DNA from: Catenovulum agarivorans DS-2
GTDB lineage: Bacteria; Pseudomonadota; Gammaproteobacteria; Enterobacterales; Alteromonadaceae
Direction of reading: 5' to 3'
DNA length: 64,000 nucleotides
Assembly: GCF_000568405.1 (NCBI RefSeq)
Contig: NZ_ARZY01000011.1
Location: 1 to 64,000, forward strand
The position numbers and the translations under genes are program-made. The number at the start of each line of letters is the position of its first letter. Within the stretch, counting starts at the first letter, position 1. Shown here in pieces: positions 35,566-44,916 of this stretch. A model generated the notes under the pieces. That model saw only the letters and a list, made by a program, of their open reading frames with translations, ran no database searches and was not told the origin of the DNA.

Positions 35566-36134
35566 AACATTCCCTCACGCTTTTTGCGATCAACACAATC
35601 AAACAGTTTTTTACGTAATTTATGAATTGATTTTCGCACACCAAAAATAGACCGACCAGTGTTGTCTGCTATTTGTTGCGCATTTTGGTTTTCAACATAA
35701 AAACCTTGATACAAACGCTGATCTGACTCTGATAACTGGGCACGACAGCTTTGTAGTACATTCCATCTTTGTTCTGAACTTTGTGAATAGTCTGCATTGG
35801 CAACAAGCTCGTTTAACACCTCATCACTCAACCCGACTAATGATTTATTATTGCGTCTATAAGTACGTACGCAATTAAATACAATTGCGTTTGACCATTT
35901 GGTAAAGCTAGTGCCAAGGGTAAACTTGTCAAATTCACGCCACAATATAGTGCTGGTTTCTTGAAAAATATCATCAGCAGCAGCTTTGTCGCCAACAAAA
36001 GCATAAATGTAGGCATAAATACGTTTGCGCTCAGCTTCAAACAAGGCTAAAAACTGAGCAGAGTTATCCACTAGCTCTGTGCCATTATTGTTTTCGGCAA
36101 TTTGTGTTGAACATAACGCGGGTTTATTCATCAC
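35562..36134 (-). CDS. ECF-type RNA polymerase sigma factor
   Basis: This 190-residue sigma factor has region 2 (about 28-95, FEAERKRIYAYIYAFVGDKAAADDIFQETSTILW) and region 4 (about 135-185, YVENQNAQQIADNTGRSIFGVRKSIHKLRKKLFDCV). The sequence is closest to the Rhodopirellula/Verrucomicrobium-type ECF group. It is translationally coupled to the FecR-LamG gene by the overlapping ATGA, so the pair forms a sigma/anti-sigma switch. Its target promoters are not known; adjacent GH43 and TonB genes are the obvious candidates. The second ATG (36131) is equally possible as start. Confidence 0.88.
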   Translation of the reverse strand: MMNKPALCSTQIAENNNGTELVDNSAQFLALFEAERKRIYAYIYAFVGDKAAADDIFQETSTILWREFDKFTLGTSFTKWSNAIVFNCVRTYRRNNKSLVGLSDEVLNELVANADYSQSSEQRWNVLQSCRAQLSESDQRLYQGFYVENQNAQQIADNTGRSIFGVRKSIHKLRKKLFDCVDRKKREGMF

Positions 36135-36221
36135 TGCATCTATTAATCGACAACTTCAGTATTTATAACAACTAATGTAAATAATTGCTACATACCGTCA
36201 TTTGGTTATTTTGCTCTGCAA

Positions 36222-36259
36222 AAAAGCCTTGAATGAAACATGTCCAATTCAAGGCTTTT
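36222..36259 (-). terminator. Terminator of the GH43 gene
   Basis: AAAAGCCTTGAAT (36222-36234) pairs with ATTCAAGGCTTTT (36247-36259), about 70 bp past the GH43 stop and before the sigma gene start, so transcription of the two units is separated here. Confidence 0.8.
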
Positions 36260-36329
36260 CACCTAAGCTATTTGAATATGTATCTTCAAATAACAGTAAG
36301 TATACATAATGCTTTGTATAAGCTATTGA

Positions 36330-38138
36330 TTAATTTTTTACAACTCGTGCCGCTTTTGGGCCATCATAATCGTAAGTAAACCAATCAACATCTATGTAAC
36401 CCGCATCTTCATCGGTTTTTTCATTCCAACTGAAGAAACCTAAACGGTCACCAGTCCATTTACCGAAGGCAATTGTAAATACAGGGCCAAATGCATAATA
36501 GTTTTTACCATCAAAGCTATACTCATAAGTTGCTTTGTTACGAGCATTTGAAGTACGCACATACAAATCATTACCGTTTAATTCAGGTCCCATGGTCTTG
36601 TTGCTCATCTTATCCATGTAGAATAAGTGTTTGCTACCGTCTTCTTTCATTTCCACGCCGAGTAGGTTGAAAACACCACCGTAGCGAACAAAACCAGCTA
36701 ACTGATTTGGTTTCATACCTGAGATATCAAACTTGGCTATGGCTGTACCTGTGGTAATACCCATCATACGTTGGCTTAAGGTATTTGGCGCGCGCCAGAA
36801 ATCTGAATCTGAACCATCGTTATTAGTCCATTCATTAATTTTTGGACCATGGTTATTGTTGTTTGGTAAAACCTTGCTAGCCTTCAAACGCAACCAACCT
36901 GGGCGCTCTGTTAACGACCAGTGCGTATCACGTGGGTTATGATTCCACTCCCACTGCGCACCTAACTTGTCAGAAGAAAAATCATCGTCTGACGATGGTG
37001 CTGTTATTGGGTAACCATCAATTGGCTTTCTATGACGCTTAACAGGTTCACCTATGCCATCACCATCTTCGTCAAATCCTATAATTGGCCAACCATCAAC
37101 CCAAGTAACAGGTTGTAAGTTTTGTGGGCGTCCTTGGAATGGAATATCGTCATTTTGAATCAGCTGATGCATATACCACCAAGAGCCATCAGGCGCAGTC
37201 ATAAAGCCACCTTGGCTAGCACTACGATGGCCAAACTCTTTGCCTTTTTCCATTATGGTTTTTACTTCGTAAGGGCCATATATACTTTCTTTTGAACGAA
37301 GTATTAACTGTTTTCGGTCATTTTTCGGGTTTTTAACACCAGGTTTGGTTGAATAATCACCCATAGTCCATTGCGCCATAGTGATATACCAAGTGCCATC
37401 AATCTTGTATATTTTAGCCGCTTCGGCACCCATACCTGTGTAAACTAATTTACCTTCATCTAGGATCTTAGTACCGTCCCAGCTCATTTCATAAATATAG
37501 TTTTCATTACCTTCAATTTTATTTTCTGGGCTCTTATGCTTTAAACCCGTGTTGATGATCACATAAGCTTTTTTGGTGTCATAGTCAAAATACACACCTG
37601 GATCATCTAATACTTCTTCATGCGGCAACATCATAATTGGCTCGCTCCATGGGCCTTCAATGTTGTCAGCCATGGTCACCATCAAACCATTTTGGTAATC
37701 AATTTGATAAACGTACCATTTACCTTCATGATAAACGAGATCACCCGCCCAGGTACCAAAAGAATAGCCATTCATACGATCCCAGTCGTATTCAGGTGCC
37801 CAAGATAATTTGGGGAATGCATGACCAACATTTTCCCAGTTAACCATATCTTTTGATTTTAATATTGGCATGCCTGGCGACATATGTTGTTTAGACGTGA
37901 TCATGTAATAAGTATCACCCACTTGCTCGATATCTGAATCTGGATAATCGGCATTTAAAATTGGGTTTATATAGGTACCATCACCTTGATCACCAAAACT
38001 ACCTGTTTGCGCTGGAATGATGGTTTCTGATGCTTGTTCAGACGCCACTGGCTGTTGAGACTCGACTTTAGTTTCGGAGTTACAACCCGCTAAAACTGCG
38101 GCAATTGAAAGTCCTAAAAATTTTTTAGACAACTTCAT
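36330..38138 (-). CDS. GH43 glycosidase (beta-xylosidase-like) lipoprotein
   Basis: This 602-residue protein starts at 38138 with GGGA before the ATG; the open frame to 38243 is not used. The signal has a lipobox (AAVLAGCNS, Cys at about 19). The five-bladed propeller catalytic domain (about 50-390) shows the base region NADYPDSD (Asp at about 67), a DDPGVYFDYD modulator and the acid region GMGAEAAKIY. A C-terminal beta-sandwich (about 400-595) resembles the GH43_C2 domain. In ulvan pathways GH43 enzymes release xylose, but arabinose is possible. It is monocistronic, upstream of the sigma/FecR genes. Confidence 0.88.
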   Translation of the reverse strand: MKLSKKFLGLSIAAVLAGCNSETKVESQQPVASEQASETIIPAQTGSFGDQGDGTYINPILNADYPDSDIEQVGDTYYMITSKQHMSPGMPILKSKDMVNWENVGHAFPKLSWAPEYDWDRMNGYSFGTWAGDLVYHEGKWYVYQIDYQNGLMVTMADNIEGPWSEPIMMLPHEEVLDDPGVYFDYDTKKAYVIINTGLKHKSPENKIEGNENYIYEMSWDGTKILDEGKLVYTGMGAEAAKIYKIDGTWYITMAQWTMGDYSTKPGVKNPKNDRKQLILRSKESIYGPYEVKTIMEKGKEFGHRSASQGGFMTAPDGSWWYMHQLIQNDDIPFQGRPQNLQPVTWVDGWPIIGFDEDGDGIGEPVKRHRKPIDGYPITAPSSDDDFSSDKLGAQWEWNHNPRDTHWSLTERPGWLRLKASKVLPNNNNHGPKINEWTNNDGSDSDFWRAPNTLSQRMMGITTGTAIAKFDISGMKPNQLAGFVRYGGVFNLLGVEMKEDGSKHLFYMDKMSNKTMGPELNGNDLYVRTSNARNKATYEYSFDGKNYYAFGPVFTIAFGKWTGDRLGFFSWNEKTDEDAGYIDVDWFTYDYDGPKAARVVKN

Positions 38139-38288
38139 TGTGAATATCCCATATGTTAAGAAGATGCTAAATAATATCGAACATAAACAATTTTGTACAG
38201 TTATGAATACAAATGACTGAGTATGATTTATTATACCTAACATATGTTATTTAACCCTACCCATAATTTTGAGTGGGGCAGAAACAAT

Positions 38289-38317
38289 AAAGCCCCTAGC
38301 ATATAGCTAGAGGCTTT
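38289..38317 (-). terminator. Terminator of the third TonB receptor gene
   Basis: AAAGCCCCTAGC pairs with GCTAGAGGCTTT (one mismatch) 20 bp after the receptor stop. Confidence 0.75.
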
Positions 38318-38336
38318 GGCACAGGGACACACTTAC

Positions 38337-41186
38337 TTACATTCTGTATTGCACACCAACGAAATATCGCGTGCCCGAATATTCAATTCGGTTATACGCT
38401 TCACTTACCACACGTTGTTCAACATATGGTTCGTTGGTTAAATTTAACGCTTGAAACTTCAGTTTAAAGTTCTTGTTAATTTTGTATGATGCACTTAAAT
38501 CAACCGATTTCGTGTCATCGACTATACGATTAGTTTGCGCCAAATTATTACCAAATGGTTTTAAGTACTCAGAACGATATTTATAAGATAAACGAACTGA
38601 AATATCGTCATTTTCCCAATAAAACTGGTTGGTAAAGTTGTGCTTAGACAAGCCAGCTAAGTTTGCAGGTACTGTATTATCACGGACATCTTGTGTAACG
38701 TTAGATCCAGACTCAGGTGTTTCAAAATCAGAATCTGCATAGTTATAAGTTGTTGATAAACCGAAACCGAAATCAAACTTATGCATCACGGTTAGCTCAA
38801 CCCCCTTGATAGACGATTCTTCGCTTTGTACTTCAGGAATACCTTGTACCAAAGTATTGTATTGCTGACCATCAACCGTAATGGTTTCTTCTTCTGCCTT
38901 GTTACCAAATTTCGCATTGAAGGTTTTGTAATATAAAGCGGCTGAGAGCATAGTGTCAGATTCATGATACCAACTTAAGTTAATATCGTAGTTGTTTGAC
39001 TCAATCGCTTCAATGTACGGATTACCTTTTGCTTTGACTTTATTTTCTAATGCTTGCTCAACCGTAGTGAACTCTTCTTCGCTACTTGCACTACCAATAT
39101 CTCGCCCTGCCCCCATGTACCACATGTCAGGTCTTGATATACCAACAAAAGCCGCACCGCGTAAAATTAAATCATCAGCTAACTCTAATGATAAATTTAA
39201 GCTAGGTAGCACATTGCTATAAGAGTTTGTGTAAGGGGTGTATTCAAGGTTATCGTTTGATTCAAACGAAACAAAGCCAGTTACTGGATCGGTCACAACA
39301 TTGTAGCCATTGCTAATACCAAGTGAACTCACATCAGTCTTAACATGACGCAAACCAACATTACCAGTTAAATATTTATCACCTAATTCTGTTGCGAAAT
39401 TTGCAAGCGCGTAAATTGAACGGATATCCTCAGTCAAGTTAATATCAGCCGCATCCGGTGCTTGTGGATCTGGTTGAGTGCTTGTATCAAATAGAGCATG
39501 TGCACAATGGGTATCAAACGTTGCCCACGAAGTGACTGGACTATTAGCGTCATCACCATAATCTTTTTGCGCCCAATCAGTTTGGCATGACGCTTTAACT
39601 TGCTCCAAAATCGGCGTGTCTGTATTCAGCGCATTCTTGTGCGTAACTCTATGTGCTGCATAGTTTTTATGCTTGTGACTTGAACCTGCTAAACCGAACT
39701 TCACCGAGGTAAAGAAGCCTTCATCAAAGGTATAGATACCGTCTAACCTATGGCTGTTAATAGAGTCTTTAATGTCGTAGCGTTCAGTTCTAGCTTCATA
39801 GTTTGCGTCAAAGAAGCTCAAATCTTGGATTTCACTTAACCAGTCAACCTGACTACCTTCAGGGTCGTCTTTATCAGTGTAAACACGCGCAATATCAGGG
39901 AAAGCTTCGCTACCCATCACTTGCCATTGAAAGAAATGTCTATCGCTTCTAAAACGCACAAAGTGCATAGTTTGCCATCTGTGCGTACCTGAATAAGCAG
40001 CATCGGCAATAACTTTTAAATTGTCTGTAGCTTGCCATTCAACATTAATGCCCGCACCTTTATACTGTTCATCACGAACTCGATAATCACCATAACTGCT
40101 AATCCGCGACTCACCACTATATTGGGTTAATGCATGTTGGTCGTTTGTTTGCCAATCGTGAATTCGACGACGACCATCATCAAAGTACAAATCATGTCTG
40201 TCTTCGTAGTAATTTCGATCAGACCATTGGCCATCAACATTAATATCTAACGAGTCATTCGGCTGCCACTGCAATGCAACAATGGCCGCATCACGTTTTT
40301 CTTCAGACTCCATTTGACGATAATAGAATAAATTTGGGATAAAATAGTAGTCGCCATCAACCGCTGCGCCGCCATTGGCCGCTGCATTGCTATCTTTAAA
40401 AGAACAGTTACTTCCACCATCTTTTAAATAATCAGAGTTACAGTTACGTAAGGTTGAGCTAGTGTTATAGCTTTCTTCTGGCGAACTTGTTCGTGCACCT
40501 GCATAACCAATTGCAAAACCAAAATTACCTAAACTCGTACCTTCAAAATTTTTGGTGTATGAAATGGAATTACGTTGGCCAATGCCATTATCATCGTTAA
40601 ATTTTGCTTGGTAAGGATTGTAGTTCAGTTTAATTTCAGCTTGTAATCTGTCTTTACCATAATCTAACGGTTTAATAGTCGCTAAATCAATTAAGCCAGA
40701 TACACCGCCCTCTAATAAATCAGCAGTTTGTGCTTTATACACTGTTACACCGTTGACCAACTCTGATGGGAATTGGCTAAACGCAACCGAGCGATTGCCG
40801 CTACCTGAAGAAATTGCACGGCCATTAACCGTTGACATCCCTAAAAATGGACCTAAACCACGAATTGAAATTTCACTGGCGTTACCTTTAAAACGATCGC
40901 CGGTAACCCCGGTAATACGCTCAAGTGTTTCGGCAACCGATAAATCAGGCAAGGCTCCGATGTCTGCGGTTGATAAAGAATCGACAATTGTTGGTGCAGC
41001 ACGTTTTTCGTTAATTGCATTACGATAAGACTGAGCGATACCGCTCACAGAGATAGTTTCAATTTCTTCTGTTTGCTCGCTCTCAGCTGCCACCGCAACG
41101 GGTGTCAGCAACATGCTTAACATGCTCGCAAGCACTGTTTTTTTGCTGATAAATTTTTGTTTGGAAAATTTAATTGCTTCGTTCAT
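38337..41186 (-). CDS. TonB-dependent receptor (outer membrane)
   Basis: This 949-residue receptor has a signal peptide (about 1-34, ending AVAAE), TonB box-like IETISVSGIA (about 43-52), a plug domain (IGALPDLSVAETLERITGVTGDRF, EISIRGLGPFLGMSTVNGRAIS) and the beta-barrel ending GTRYFVGVQYRM. It is transcribed away from the GH106 operon. The common upstream region contains inverted 12-bp repeats (41225 and 41363). Four Cys residues in external loops (GGSNCSFKD and nearby) are unusual among the three receptors here. It is likely the import partner of the GH106 operon. Confidence 0.93.
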   Translation of the reverse strand: MNEAIKFSKQKFISKKTVLASMLSMLLTPVAVAAESEQTEEIETISVSGIAQSYRNAINEKRAAPTIVDSLSTADIGALPDLSVAETLERITGVTGDRFKGNASEISIRGLGPFLGMSTVNGRAISSGSGNRSVAFSQFPSELVNGVTVYKAQTADLLEGGVSGLIDLATIKPLDYGKDRLQAEIKLNYNPYQAKFNDDNGIGQRNSISYTKNFEGTSLGNFGFAIGYAGARTSSPEESYNTSSTLRNCNSDYLKDGGSNCSFKDSNAAANGGAAVDGDYYFIPNLFYYRQMESEEKRDAAIVALQWQPNDSLDINVDGQWSDRNYYEDRHDLYFDDGRRRIHDWQTNDQHALTQYSGESRISSYGDYRVRDEQYKGAGINVEWQATDNLKVIADAAYSGTHRWQTMHFVRFRSDRHFFQWQVMGSEAFPDIARVYTDKDDPEGSQVDWLSEIQDLSFFDANYEARTERYDIKDSINSHRLDGIYTFDEGFFTSVKFGLAGSSHKHKNYAAHRVTHKNALNTDTPILEQVKASCQTDWAQKDYGDDANSPVTSWATFDTHCAHALFDTSTQPDPQAPDAADINLTEDIRSIYALANFATELGDKYLTGNVGLRHVKTDVSSLGISNGYNVVTDPVTGFVSFESNDNLEYTPYTNSYSNVLPSLNLSLELADDLILRGAAFVGISRPDMWYMGAGRDIGSASSEEEFTTVEQALENKVKAKGNPYIEAIESNNYDINLSWYHESDTMLSAALYYKTFNAKFGNKAEEETITVDGQQYNTLVQGIPEVQSEESSIKGVELTVMHKFDFGFGLSTTYNYADSDFETPESGSNVTQDVRDNTVPANLAGLSKHNFTNQFYWENDDISVRLSYKYRSEYLKPFGNNLAQTNRIVDDTKSVDLSASYKINKNFKLKFQALNLTNEPYVEQRVVSEAYNRIEYSGTRYFVGVQYRM

Positions 41187-41224
41187 GTGTAGTACCTGTG
41201 TTGTTAATTACCCACTTAATGGCA

Positions 41225-41374
41225 GGTGGCCTTACCAATATAACAAATAAACAACATATAACAACATTAAAATTAAAAAAAAGAAAATAATGAACTACTA
41301 AAGCAACAATGTGATTAGAAAAAATTTAAAATGAAGGTTTAAGCAAGTAAAAAACAAACACAGGTAAGGCCACC
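41225..41374. promoter_or_regulatory. Pair of inverted 12-bp operator-like sites
   Basis: GGTGGCCTTACC (41225-41236) and its exact reverse complement (41363-41374) stand 126 bp apart in the divergent promoter region. Arrangement and symmetry suggest looping by a dimeric regulator; this is not shown by the sequence alone. Confidence 0.5.
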
Positions 41375-41377
41375 CTA

Positions 41378-41392
41378 CAATATAGATCAATT
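41378..41392 (-). promoter_or_regulatory. AATTGATCTATATTG motif upstream of GH106 operon
   Basis: On the minus strand this matches 29073-29087 in 14 of 15 positions. It lies about 130 bp before the first GH106 gene. Confidence 0.35.
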
Positions 41393-41521
41393 TATATTCA
41401 GCTAATAGATACCAACGCCCTAAATCTCAGCCTCCGCAACTTAATAAATTTTAGGTATCAATCTTTTACTCATCAGCCTTTTCTTAGCAAAACCGATAGA
41501 AACGTTAAAAGCGGAGTTGAT

Positions 41522-44500
41522 GTGTTAATAAAACGCCTAATTATTTTTTTGTTGTGTATATGCTCGTACGCAGTTGCCGCAAACTCATTGCAACAGCAAT
41601 TTGAGCAGCCCAGTGCACAACATAAACCTTGGGTATTTTGGTATTGGATAAATGGCAATGTCACAGCTGAAGGCATAAAAGCTGACCTACAAGCCATGGC
41701 CGATGCAGGTTTAGGCGGTGTGTTGCTAATGCACATTAACGAACATGAAGTGATACCCGCAGGGCCTGTACGTTTTTTATCCGACGAATATCAAGCTTTG
41801 TTAAAACTCACCTTTGAAACCGCCGCAGAGCTGGGTTTACAAGTTAATTTATACAATGGTGAAGGTTGGTCGGTTGCGGGCGGCCCTTGGATAACACCAG
41901 AGCTTGGCATGAAAGAACTAGCGTGGAGCGAGTTGAATATCACAGCAAACACCAAGCGCATTCAATTTCCTAAACCGCATGCACCACTTGGCTTTTATCA
42001 AGATATTGCCACTCTAGCTTTCCCAACCCCCAAAGGTTTTATTGAGCCCAACTTTGTCGATTTAGTGAATAAAGTGACGGTTTCTGGCGAAAAATGGTAT
42101 CAATTTAGCCAAACCGACAAAGTGATTGATGGCGACTGGAATACGGATGTTAAGCCAACTGTAGATGCCGACACAGGCGAAACTTTTATCAAGCTAGATT
42201 TCAAACAAGACTACACCTTCAGCAACGCATTTGTGAAGTTTGCCGCCTACGGCATGATGGGGCGCAATTACTTAATGGTATCGGACGATGGCGAAAACTA
42301 TCGCGAAGTGGCGTTTAGTAAACGTGGTCAAATTTACGATGATATTAGCTGTTTTCAATTTGAGCCTGTTACCACCCGCCATGCCAAAATTGTTTTTAAA
42401 CCAACTGACAATAAATTGTTATATACCGCCATGCCCAAAGTTAAGGTGTCGGTACGCGAAATAGCCCTAGACAACCGCCCACGTATTGATAATTGGTGCC
42501 AAAAAGCCGCGCATGCGTTTCCATTTTTTATGCCTGAAGCTGAAAGACAAATTGCACAACCAACACTCGCTAATCTCAGCAAAAAGCACGGCAATAACAA
42601 CAGCAGTATAGATTTCAACTCAATCATTGATGTCAGTGAATATTTAACCGCGGATGGCAAACTTAATTGGACACCACCAACTAGCTCTGCTAATTCAGAG
42701 AAAGTAGACAACTGGACAATTGTGCGTTTTGGCATGTCATCCACCGAGGCAATCAACCGTCCAGGCTCAAAAGGTGGTGAAGGTTTAGAAGTAGACAAAA
42801 TGGATGAGCGCGCGCTTGATGTGCATTTTGCTAACTACTTAGCAACCGCCAAAAAACTAGCAGGCGATCAAGTAGGTAAAGCATTTGCCAGCACCCATGC
42901 CGATAGTTGGGAAGTTGGCCGACAAAACTGGACACAAAATTTTGCCAACGAGTTTAGCCAAAAACGTGGGTATTCGCCGATTAAATATTTACCAGCGACT
43001 TTGGGTTACCAAATAACCAGCTCACAAGCTGGCGAACAAACCAGCGAGCGTTTTTTATGGGACATGCGCAAAACCATGGCAGACTTAATTGCCGAGCGTT
43101 TTTATGGCGGTATGACTAAACGCGCCAATGCGATGGGCATTAAATTTTCAGCGCAATCGATGAAACCTTTTATTGATAACCTATATGCGCTTGGCCAAGC
43201 CGACATCATTTATGCCAACAGTGCATTTAGATCGCTTAATCCAAAAGACAATATTAAAAACCAAGAGTTTGCTTATTTAACTGCCAAAATGACCGCATCA
43301 GCTGGCTCAATTTATGGCAAACCTGTACGCTCTGAATCCTTTACCTCTTTGCCAGAAGCCAACCGCTGGTTAAGTCATCCACTCACCTATAAATCACAAG
43401 CCGACACCGACTTTGTGGGTGGCGTCACTTTAGTTACTCACCATTTATTTACCCATCAACCTTGGACCAATTTACAACCTGGCATGACCTTAGGCTATTG
43501 GGGATTGCATTTTGAACGTACCCAAACTTGGTGGCATGAAATTAATGCTTGGAATAGCTATGTACAGCGCAGCCAAGCACTATTAAGCCAAGGCCAACCT
43601 GTGTTTGATGTGCTGCATTTATTAGGTGATGACTCTTCCACTAAATTCGACCGCGAGTTTGTTTATAACACCCTCCCTAAAGGCCACGACTTTGAGTTTA
43701 TTTCGACTCATGGGTTGTTGAATGTGTTGTACGTTAACAACAATAAAAAATTGAGCTTCGCCACAGGTCGAGAATATCAAATATTGTCGTTAGCTGATGA
43801 CATCAGCATGCGCCCACAAGTGTTACTAAAACTTAAACAGTTGCTTGAGCAAGGCGCAGTTATTGTTGGTAAAGCACCGCAATTTTCACCCAGCTTAGCC
43901 AATGCACAGCAAGCAGACCAACAAGTTAAGCAACTCGCCAACCAAATTTGGGGTGGTCAATATAACCAGCAAGTATTTGCCAGCCTACCAGAGGCTTTTG
44001 CCCAGTTAAACATTCAGCCAGACGTGCGTATAACAGGCACAGATAATCGCATTATTTGGCGCCATCATCAGCTTAAAGAGCAGAACAGCCATTTCTATTT
44101 TGTCAGCAATCTTGAGCAATCAAAAACCACAGCCAAGCTAGACTTTAGAACAACAGGTAAAGTGGTTGAATTGTGGGATGCCATGTCGGGTAAACGCCAA
44201 CGTTTAACTGATTATTCCGTTAGCAATGGCCGCACGCAAATTGAGTTTACTTTTGAACAAGCACAATCATTTTTTGTCGTGTTTAGCGACACAGCAAGCA
44301 CCATTGAAACATATCAGCAAGCGCCGCTCGCACCAGTTCAGAATATTCAAACACCTTGGCAGTTAGACTTTATCAAAGGTGCGCAGCAGCCCGAATCAGT
44401 TGTGTTAAAGCAACTTATCGACTTAACCGAGCATCCAACTGACGATGTTAAATACTTTGCCGGTACAGCTCGCTACCAAACCGAATTCACTTTTAAAGGT

Positions 44501-44905
44501 AGTGTTAATCCACAAGCACAATATTTCTTAGATTTAGGTCAAGCTCATCAGTTTGCCCGCGTATATATCAACGGCTACAACCTAGGCGTGCAAATGTGGG
44601 CACCGTATCAGTTTGATATCAGCCAATACCTAACAACCGGAACAAATCAACTAATAGTAGAAGTCACCAACCTTTGGCCAAACCGTTTAATTGGTGATGA
44701 GCGCCAATATTCTGATTCAGCTAAATGGAAACAAAATGGTTATCAAGGCTGGCAACTGCTTGAATTTCCTAACTGGTTAACAGGCGCAACACCACAACAA
44801 CCAGGTGAGCGCAACACGTTTGCGACTTGGAAACACTGGGACAAAGACGACCCATTAATGCCATCAGGCCTGATTGGCCCAGTACAAATATTGACGCGCG
44901 AATGA
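41522..44905 (+). CDS. GH106-family alpha-L-rhamnosidase-like protein 1 (divergent active site)
   Basis: This 1127-residue periplasmic protein starts at a GTG with GGAG 5 bases upstream. A Sec signal (about 1-20) is followed by the GH106 N-terminus (KPWVFWYWINGNVTAEGIKADLQAMADAGLGGVLLM) and the GEGWSVAGGPWITPE block. The conserved HADSWEVG (about 460) and SESFTS segments are present. The C-terminal region (from about 970) is a galactose-binding-like jelly roll. In its two paralogues a block SSEAYLYGP or LEPYGSGP is followed by an EFW motif. Here these read SAQSMKPFI and YANSAF, so at least one conserved Glu is lost. It may have another specificity or be a non-canonical member. Confidence 0.88.
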   Translation: MLIKRLIIFLLCICSYAVAANSLQQQFEQPSAQHKPWVFWYWINGNVTAEGIKADLQAMADAGLGGVLLMHINEHEVIPAGPVRFLSDEYQALLKLTFETAAELGLQVNLYNGEGWSVAGGPWITPELGMKELAWSELNITANTKRIQFPKPHAPLGFYQDIATLAFPTPKGFIEPNFVDLVNKVTVSGEKWYQFSQTDKVIDGDWNTDVKPTVDADTGETFIKLDFKQDYTFSNAFVKFAAYGMMGRNYLMVSDDGENYREVAFSKRGQIYDDISCFQFEPVTTRHAKIVFKPTDNKLLYTAMPKVKVSVREIALDNRPRIDNWCQKAAHAFPFFMPEAERQIAQPTLANLSKKHGNNNSSIDFNSIIDVSEYLTADGKLNWTPPTSSANSEKVDNWTIVRFGMSSTEAINRPGSKGGEGLEVDKMDERALDVHFANYLATAKKLAGDQVGKAFASTHADSWEVGRQNWTQNFANEFSQKRGYSPIKYLPATLGYQITSSQAGEQTSERFLWDMRKTMADLIAERFYGGMTKRANAMGIKFSAQSMKPFIDNLYALGQADIIYANSAFRSLNPKDNIKNQEFAYLTAKMTASAGSIYGKPVRSESFTSLPEANRWLSHPLTYKSQADTDFVGGVTLVTHHLFTHQPWTNLQPGMTLGYWGLHFERTQTWWHEINAWNSYVQRSQALLSQGQPVFDVLHLLGDDSSTKFDREFVYNTLPKGHDFEFISTHGLLNVLYVNNNKKLSFATGREYQILSLADDISMRPQVLLKLKQLLEQGAVIVGKAPQFSPSLANAQQADQQVKQLANQIWGGQYNQQVFASLPEAFAQLNIQPDVRITGTDNRIIWRHHQLKEQNSHFYFVSNLEQSKTTAKLDFRTTGKVVELWDAMSGKRQRLTDYSVSNGRTQIEFTFEQAQSFFVVFSDTASTIETYQQAPLAPVQNIQTPWQLDFIKGAQQPESVVLKQLIDLTEHPTDDVKYFAGTARYQTEFTFKGSVNPQAQYFLDLGQAHQFARVYINGYNLGVQMWAPYQFDISQYLTTGTNQLIVEVTNLWPNRLIGDERQYSDSAKWKQNGYQGWQLLEFPNWLTGATPQQPGERNTFATWKHWDKDDPLMPSGLIGPVQILTRE

Positions 44906-44916
44906 GGGAAATAACA

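Larger units (their letters stand above)
41187..41521. other. Divergent regulatory region between TonB receptor and GH106 operon
   Basis: This 335-bp AT-rich region has no gene. It holds two inverted copies of a 12-bp site (GGTGGCCTTACC at 41225-41236; GGTAAGGCCACC at 41363-41374) and an AATTGATCTATATTG site (41378-41392, minus). It probably controls both transcription units. Confidence 0.6.
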
